From contig CP144169.1 of the NCBI GenBank assembly GCA_039636785.1, positions 1,054,001 through 1,118,000 on the forward strand: a stretch of DNA of 64,000 nt, given 5' to 3'. Shown here in pieces: positions 61,025 to 64,000 of the stretch; the stretch's first letter is position 1, and each line of letters begins with the position of its first letter. The DNA comes from Micrococcaceae bacterium Sec5.7 (GTDB lineage Bacteria > Actinomycetota > Actinomycetes > Actinomycetales > Micrococcaceae). Below the pieces are notes generated by a model that worked only from the letters and a program-made list of their open reading frames with translations, was not told the DNA's origin and did not search any database. A program made the position numbers and the translations under genes.

Positions 61025-61078
61025 TGTCAGTTTCAGAAGTCGTCTGCACGGAAATGTTCGAAGTCGCCTGCACCGGCT
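61025..61078 (+). repeat. Tn402/Tn5053-like transposon end 3 (left end of the Tni element)
   Basis: TGTCAGTTTCAGAAGTCGTC, then TGCACGGAAATGTTCGAAGT and CGCCTGCACCGGC: two GAAGTCG-x-CTGCAC repeats as in Tn402-type ends. It points rightwards at the tni genes, so it is the outer end opposite tniA. Confidence 0.78.
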
Positions 61079-61138
61079 GGACGTTGGCCCGGTATCCCGT
61101 TAGCAGTAGGCCAGACGGAGTGACGATTCGCTGGCTCC

Positions 61139-61384
61139 CTAGAGCTTGGCTGCCGGAGGCTCCCCAGGAAACGGGGCCGGCGCTGGAAGTTCATGTTGGA
61201 TCTTCTGTATCTGCTGAGCCTGATGCGTTTGAGGGCGGAAAATTTCATCCGCCATTCCGAGCAGTTCTCCACTACCCCTGCGCTTAATGCCCTTTCGTCG
61301 ATTCCTTCGCGAGGTCCATACCCAGATGCCCGCTAACCCGGCTGGCACCCCAAGCACCGCTACCGCCCCAATCAAGATGTCCAT
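61139..61384 (-). CDS. Small membrane protein in the Tni element
   Basis: 81 residues: one N-terminal membrane segment (DILIGAVAVLGVPAGLAGIW), a basic cluster (SRRNRRKGIKRR), then GSGELLGMADEIFRPQTHQA and a Pro-rich end. The layout (anchor, basic stop-transfer, short cytoplasmic tail) recurs in small actinobacterial proteins. Passenger of the Tni element. Function unknown. Confidence 0.55.
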   Translation of the reverse strand: MDILIGAVAVLGVPAGLAGIWVWTSRRNRRKGIKRRGSGELLGMADEIFRPQTHQAQQIQKIQHELPAPAPFPGEPPAAKL

Positions 61385-61529
61385 GCTGGCAACCCTAGCC
61401 GGTGGAAACCGTGCGGATTATTGCGGGCATCCCAGTTCCGAGGAAGTTGGACGCCCGGGGACTGTTCACTCGGGAAGTGGCTCGCCACATAACTTCGTTC
61501 CACAACTATGTGCCTAAGGTCGTCCGCGG

Positions 61530-62141
61530 CTATCGGGAAAGTAGTTTCTCGCCGTCGGGTCGCAACTCCCCGCTGGGCGATACGTGCCGGTACAGGGTCT
61601 GGCGGGTGATGCCAAGTTCGGCGCAAAGATCGCTGACCTTGGTGTCGGGCTTGCCCATGGAGGCCAGAGCGAGACGAAGTTTGGCGGGGGTCATCTTGTA
61701 GGGGCGGCCGCCGTTCCGTCCGCGGGCGCGCGCGGAGGCGAGCCCGGCCAGGGTGCGTTCGGAGATCAGTTCGCGTTCGAATTCGGCCAGGGCGGCGAAG
61801 ATCCCGAAGACCAGCTTCCCCGAGGCGGTGGTGGTGTCGATGGCCGCGCCCTGGCCGGTGAGGACTTTGAGCCCGATGCCGCGTTCGGTGAGGTCGTGGA
61901 CGATGTTGACCAGGTGGCGCAGGTCCCGGCCGAGCCGGTCCAGTTTCCAGACGATCAGGGTGTCTCCGTGGCGCAGGGCTTTGAGGCAGGCAGCGAGCTG
62001 GGGGCGGTCCTCCTTCTTGCCGGAGGCCTTGTCTTCGTACAGGGATTCGGCATCCGTTCCGGCGGCCAGGAGTGCGTCGTGCTGCAGGTCCGTGGTCTGG
62101 GACCCGTCCGTCTTTGAGACGCGCATGTAACCGACGAGCAC
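61530..62141 (-). CDS. tniR: Tni transposon serine resolvase
   Basis: 203 residues from GTG 62141, set by AAAGGAG six bases upstream (an ATG at 62159 lies before this site). Catalytic Ser in VGYMRVSKTDGSQ; LIVWKLDRLGRDLRHLVNIV; ALAEFERELISERT; C-terminal helix-turn-helix KVSDLCAELGITRQTLYRHV. It resolves cointegrates made by TniABQ. Next to tniQ, as in Tn5053/Tn402. Confidence 0.85.
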   Translation of the reverse strand: MLVGYMRVSKTDGSQTTDLQHDALLAAGTDAESLYEDKASGKKEDRPQLAACLKALRHGDTLIVWKLDRLGRDLRHLVNIVHDLTERGIGLKVLTGQGAAIDTTTASGKLVFGIFAALAEFERELISERTLAGLASARARGRNGGRPYKMTPAKLRLALASMGKPDTKVSDLCAELGITRQTLYRHVSPSGELRPDGEKLLSR

Positions 62142-62173
62142 TGGGTTCTCCTTTGTCATTTATACGTTCGTTT

Positions 62174-62221
62174 AAGTGACAACGTGATTCCAAGTGTCGC
62201 AGGAATCTGAAGATGTCACTT
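62174..62221. promoter_or_regulatory. Probable res site of the Tni element
   Basis: Nested inverted repeats between tniQ and tniR: outer AAGTGACA/TGTCACTT and inner GATTCC/GGAATC. The place and symmetry fit a resolvase binding site. Confidence 0.55.
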
Positions 62222-62241
62222 AACCCGTTATTTATTCTAAG

Positions 62242-63444
62242 TCATGCAAAGGGCTGCTGATCTTTTGTTTGTGACAGGAAGTCGAGAGGTATCTGAAGCT
62301 CGACGAAGGTTTCCCGGAGTGCGCGCACGGATTCTTCATTCCGGAGTCCGTACCGTGCGACGTCGAAGAGCTGCTTCGCGACGACCGGGTCTTCTTTCGC
62401 TGCTGCGATGGCGGCGTCCAGTGAATCCAATGCCCGTTTCCAGAGCACGTCCAGAGTCGGCTTCTCTTGTGCGTCGGCGGTTGCTGTCAGGGGGGCAGGC
62501 CGGGTTCCGTCGCCGATGTTGGAGGAGGGTTCCGGCCTGAGGAGGTGCGCGGAGGTTCCCCGGGCAGTCAGTGAGCCGGCTTCGATCAGTTCCATCGCGA
62601 CTGCTGCTGCTTCGAGCAGCTGCTGCTGGGCGGTCCAATGGAGGGTTTCGAACGGTTGCCACGAATACAGCCCTGCCCGGAACGGGTGCCCGCAGTGTTC
62701 CCAGACACGACGCACGTCGTCCAGTTGCCGGCCATATCGTCCCTGGGCGGTGGTGAGTTCGTCCAGGAGGGTACGCAGCAGCCGGAACCAGATGCCGGCG
62801 TGAACCGGATAGCGGGGCAGGTCAACGGAACCGGTCGTTATCGCCTGCCAGGTGCGCCGGTCCATTAGGGACAACGACTCCGGAAGCGCCCGCTGGTCGT
62901 GGGCGGGGGTGGTCCAGAGAATGTAGTCCGCCGGACGCCCTTCGTAGATTTCGAGCCGGCGCCCGTGTACCGGGCAGCTGGCCATGACCGGCAGTTGCCA
63001 GAAGAGCAGTACCGTCGGGCTGGATTCCAGGCAGTCCGGGCATCCCCGCCGCGCACCGGTGCCCGGGAGCCACGGCCGCCACTTCCGCGGGGCGTAGATA
63101 TTGCGCCGCTTGGGCGGCAGGAGCACCGAGAGCTGGTGCACATAGGTTTCGTAGGCGCCGGGGGCAGGGACGAGGCTGTCGAAGAGCCAAGGCACCCATC
63201 CGGCCATGGTCATGGCGTCTACGCGGTGTTGGTCAAGACCGGTGCGCCTGGCGAGCTCTTCGAGCAGGTGCGTCGGCGGGTCCAGATCCAGCTCGGGGTC
63301 GCTGAGTTCCCGGTGGCCGAGTCCGTGTTCGAGCAGCTCGTACGAGTGCAGGCCGTACCCGGCGGCGATCCGCCGCAGCCAGGAGGACAGCGATTCCGTT
63401 TCTGCAGGTGCCGGGTGCAGGGGCCAGCGTTCCGGGGGTCTCAT
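62242..63444 (-). CDS. tniQ: TniQ-family transposition protein
   Basis: 400 residues. The N-terminal part is the TniQ domain: WPLHPAPAETESLSSWLRRI, a Cys/His zinc-ribbon region (RRGCPDCLESSPTVL, ASCPVHGRRLEIY), and an actinobacterial C-terminal extension of about 200 residues ending LDFLSQTKDQQPF. It helps target selection with TniA and TniB. The start overlaps the tniB stop. Confidence 0.82.
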   Translation of the reverse strand: MRPPERWPLHPAPAETESLSSWLRRIAAGYGLHSYELLEHGLGHRELSDPELDLDPPTHLLEELARRTGLDQHRVDAMTMAGWVPWLFDSLVPAPGAYETYVHQLSVLLPPKRRNIYAPRKWRPWLPGTGARRGCPDCLESSPTVLLFWQLPVMASCPVHGRRLEIYEGRPADYILWTTPAHDQRALPESLSLMDRRTWQAITTGSVDLPRYPVHAGIWFRLLRTLLDELTTAQGRYGRQLDDVRRVWEHCGHPFRAGLYSWQPFETLHWTAQQQLLEAAAVAMELIEAGSLTARGTSAHLLRPEPSSNIGDGTRPAPLTATADAQEKPTLDVLWKRALDSLDAAIAAAKEDPVVAKQLFDVARYGLRNEESVRALRETFVELQIPLDFLSQTKDQQPFA

Positions 63445-64000
63445 CTGAGTTCGCGTTCGAACTTCCGGCGCCGGACGCTGGGACCGTCGTAGCCGGCGAG
63501 GGTCAGCGTCCGGTGGTTGATGGATTCCTCGCCGCTGTCCACCGCCGCAACTGCCGCTTCCGTCAGGAGCGATGCGAGCTCCCCGATGGTTCCCTCACTG
63601 CGGGTGAGGAGGTAGCGGGCCATGTCCTCGGCCGCCAGATTCGAGTGCATGCGCAACGGGAAGGAGGAGGAGAAGCTGGCCAGTAGGGACGAGAGGTCTG
63701 CATTGGTCTCCCACAAGGGCAGCGTCATGGGCTCAAACCGGTTTTCGAGCTGGTCATCGGAACGGATGGCCAGATAGGCCTCGCGGGTGCCGACCCCCAC
63801 CAGCGGGATACGCAGCTCGTTTCCCAGGAAACGCAGCAGGTTAAGGAATTCGCGCCGGACATCGGCCCGGCCGGCGAGCACATTATGCAGTTCGTCAATC
63901 ACCAGGACCCGCACGCCGACGCGGCGCAGCACGGCGAGGGTGAGCTGTTCCAGGTCAGCTACGCGCCGGCGCGGTCCCGTGGGCGCACCGAGCGCGGCCA
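63441..64000 (-). CDS. tniB: TniB-family AAA ATPase (partial)
   Basis: The gene enters from the right edge; about 186 codons are present. Walker B is in VRVLVIDELHNVL, sensor residues in RIPLVGVGTREAYLAIRSDD and an Arg in the ENRFEPMTLPLW region, all typical of TniB/IstB-like target-choosing ATPases. Walker A and the N-terminus lie outside the window, as should tniA. Confidence 0.85.
   Translation of the reverse strand, partial: AALGAPTGPRRRVADLEQLTLAVLRRVGVRVLVIDELHNVLAGRADVRREFLNLLRFLGNELRIPLVGVGTREAYLAIRSDDQLENRFEPMTLPLWETNADLSSLLASFSSSFPLRMHSNLAAEDMARYLLTRSEGTIGELASLLTEAAVAAVDSGEESINHRTLTLAGYDGPSVRRRKFERELR

Noticed and set aside
1..64000. CRISPR array, tRNA or rRNA
   Set aside because: No regularly spaced repeats and no cloverleaf or rRNA sequence was noticed by eye; a dedicated scan would be decisive.

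Overview
The window is high-GC actinobacterial DNA, most like Arthrobacter and its relatives (Micrococcaceae). This is judged from GC-rich codon use, an actinobacteria-specific DUF4193 protein, actinobacterial-style catabolic operons, and Tn3, Tni, IS3 and IS701 elements with remnants of plasmid genes. It reads like a large plasmid or an accessory island. No rRNA, tRNA or CRISPR array was seen.

Layout. (1) 0-10.2 kb is a CoA-dependent acid degradation cluster: thiolase, glutaryl-CoA-dehydrogenase-like enzyme and two crotonases on the minus strand under a TetR regulator, with a divergent MFS transporter, AMP-forming acyl-CoA ligase, quinone-oxidoreductase-like enzyme and FadB-like fusion on the plus strand. 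(2) 10.2-17.5 kb starts with a second copy of the MFS promoter, operator and leader. It now stands in front of an amidohydrolase and a complete dipeptide-type ABC importer, joined by start/stop overlaps. (3) 17.5-19.6 kb is a recombinase and IS scrapyard. (4) 20.2-33.0 kb is a LacI-family regulon: cupin, NTF2-like protein, two histidinol-dehydrogenase-family enzymes, SDR, HpcH/HpaI aldolase, alpha/beta hydrolase, sugar-type ABC importer without its ATPase, and a nitrilase-family amidase. At least four near-identical palindromes carry the TACGTA-type core expected of a LacI operator. (5) 33-42 kb is decayed plasmid material: relaxase tail, ATPase, broken PDDEXK gene, DUF4193, a membrane protein split by an 8-bp repeat, an IS3 element, an orphan nuclease-like gene and a broken IS701.

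(6) 42.0-50.3 kb is bounded by inverted ends of a Tn3-family transposon. It contains a full Tn3 unit (tnpA, res, tnpR) and cargo that includes a lipoprotein and a secreted S1 protease broken by an IS and a stop codon. (7) 50.3-61.0 kb holds small, mostly single-gene units (lipoprotein, sigma factor with membrane partner, tautomerase, isochorismatase-type hydrolase, methyltransferase, acetyltransferase, aldo-keto reductase with HxlR regulator). Almost every transcription-unit boundary there carries a short GATC-centred palindrome, 15 copies in all. Tn402/Tn5053-like terminal repeats lie in the same stretch. (8) 61.0-64.0 kb is the left end of a Tni transposon (tniR, tniQ, start of tniB) running off the right edge.

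How the parts work together. Block 1 imports and activates a carboxylic acid and takes it through beta-oxidation. Block 2 imports and hydrolyses a peptide- or amide-like compound, apparently captured under block 1 control. Block 4 imports a polar alcohol- or sugar-like compound, oxidises it in steps and cleaves it with an aldolase. The substrates cannot be named from sequence alone.
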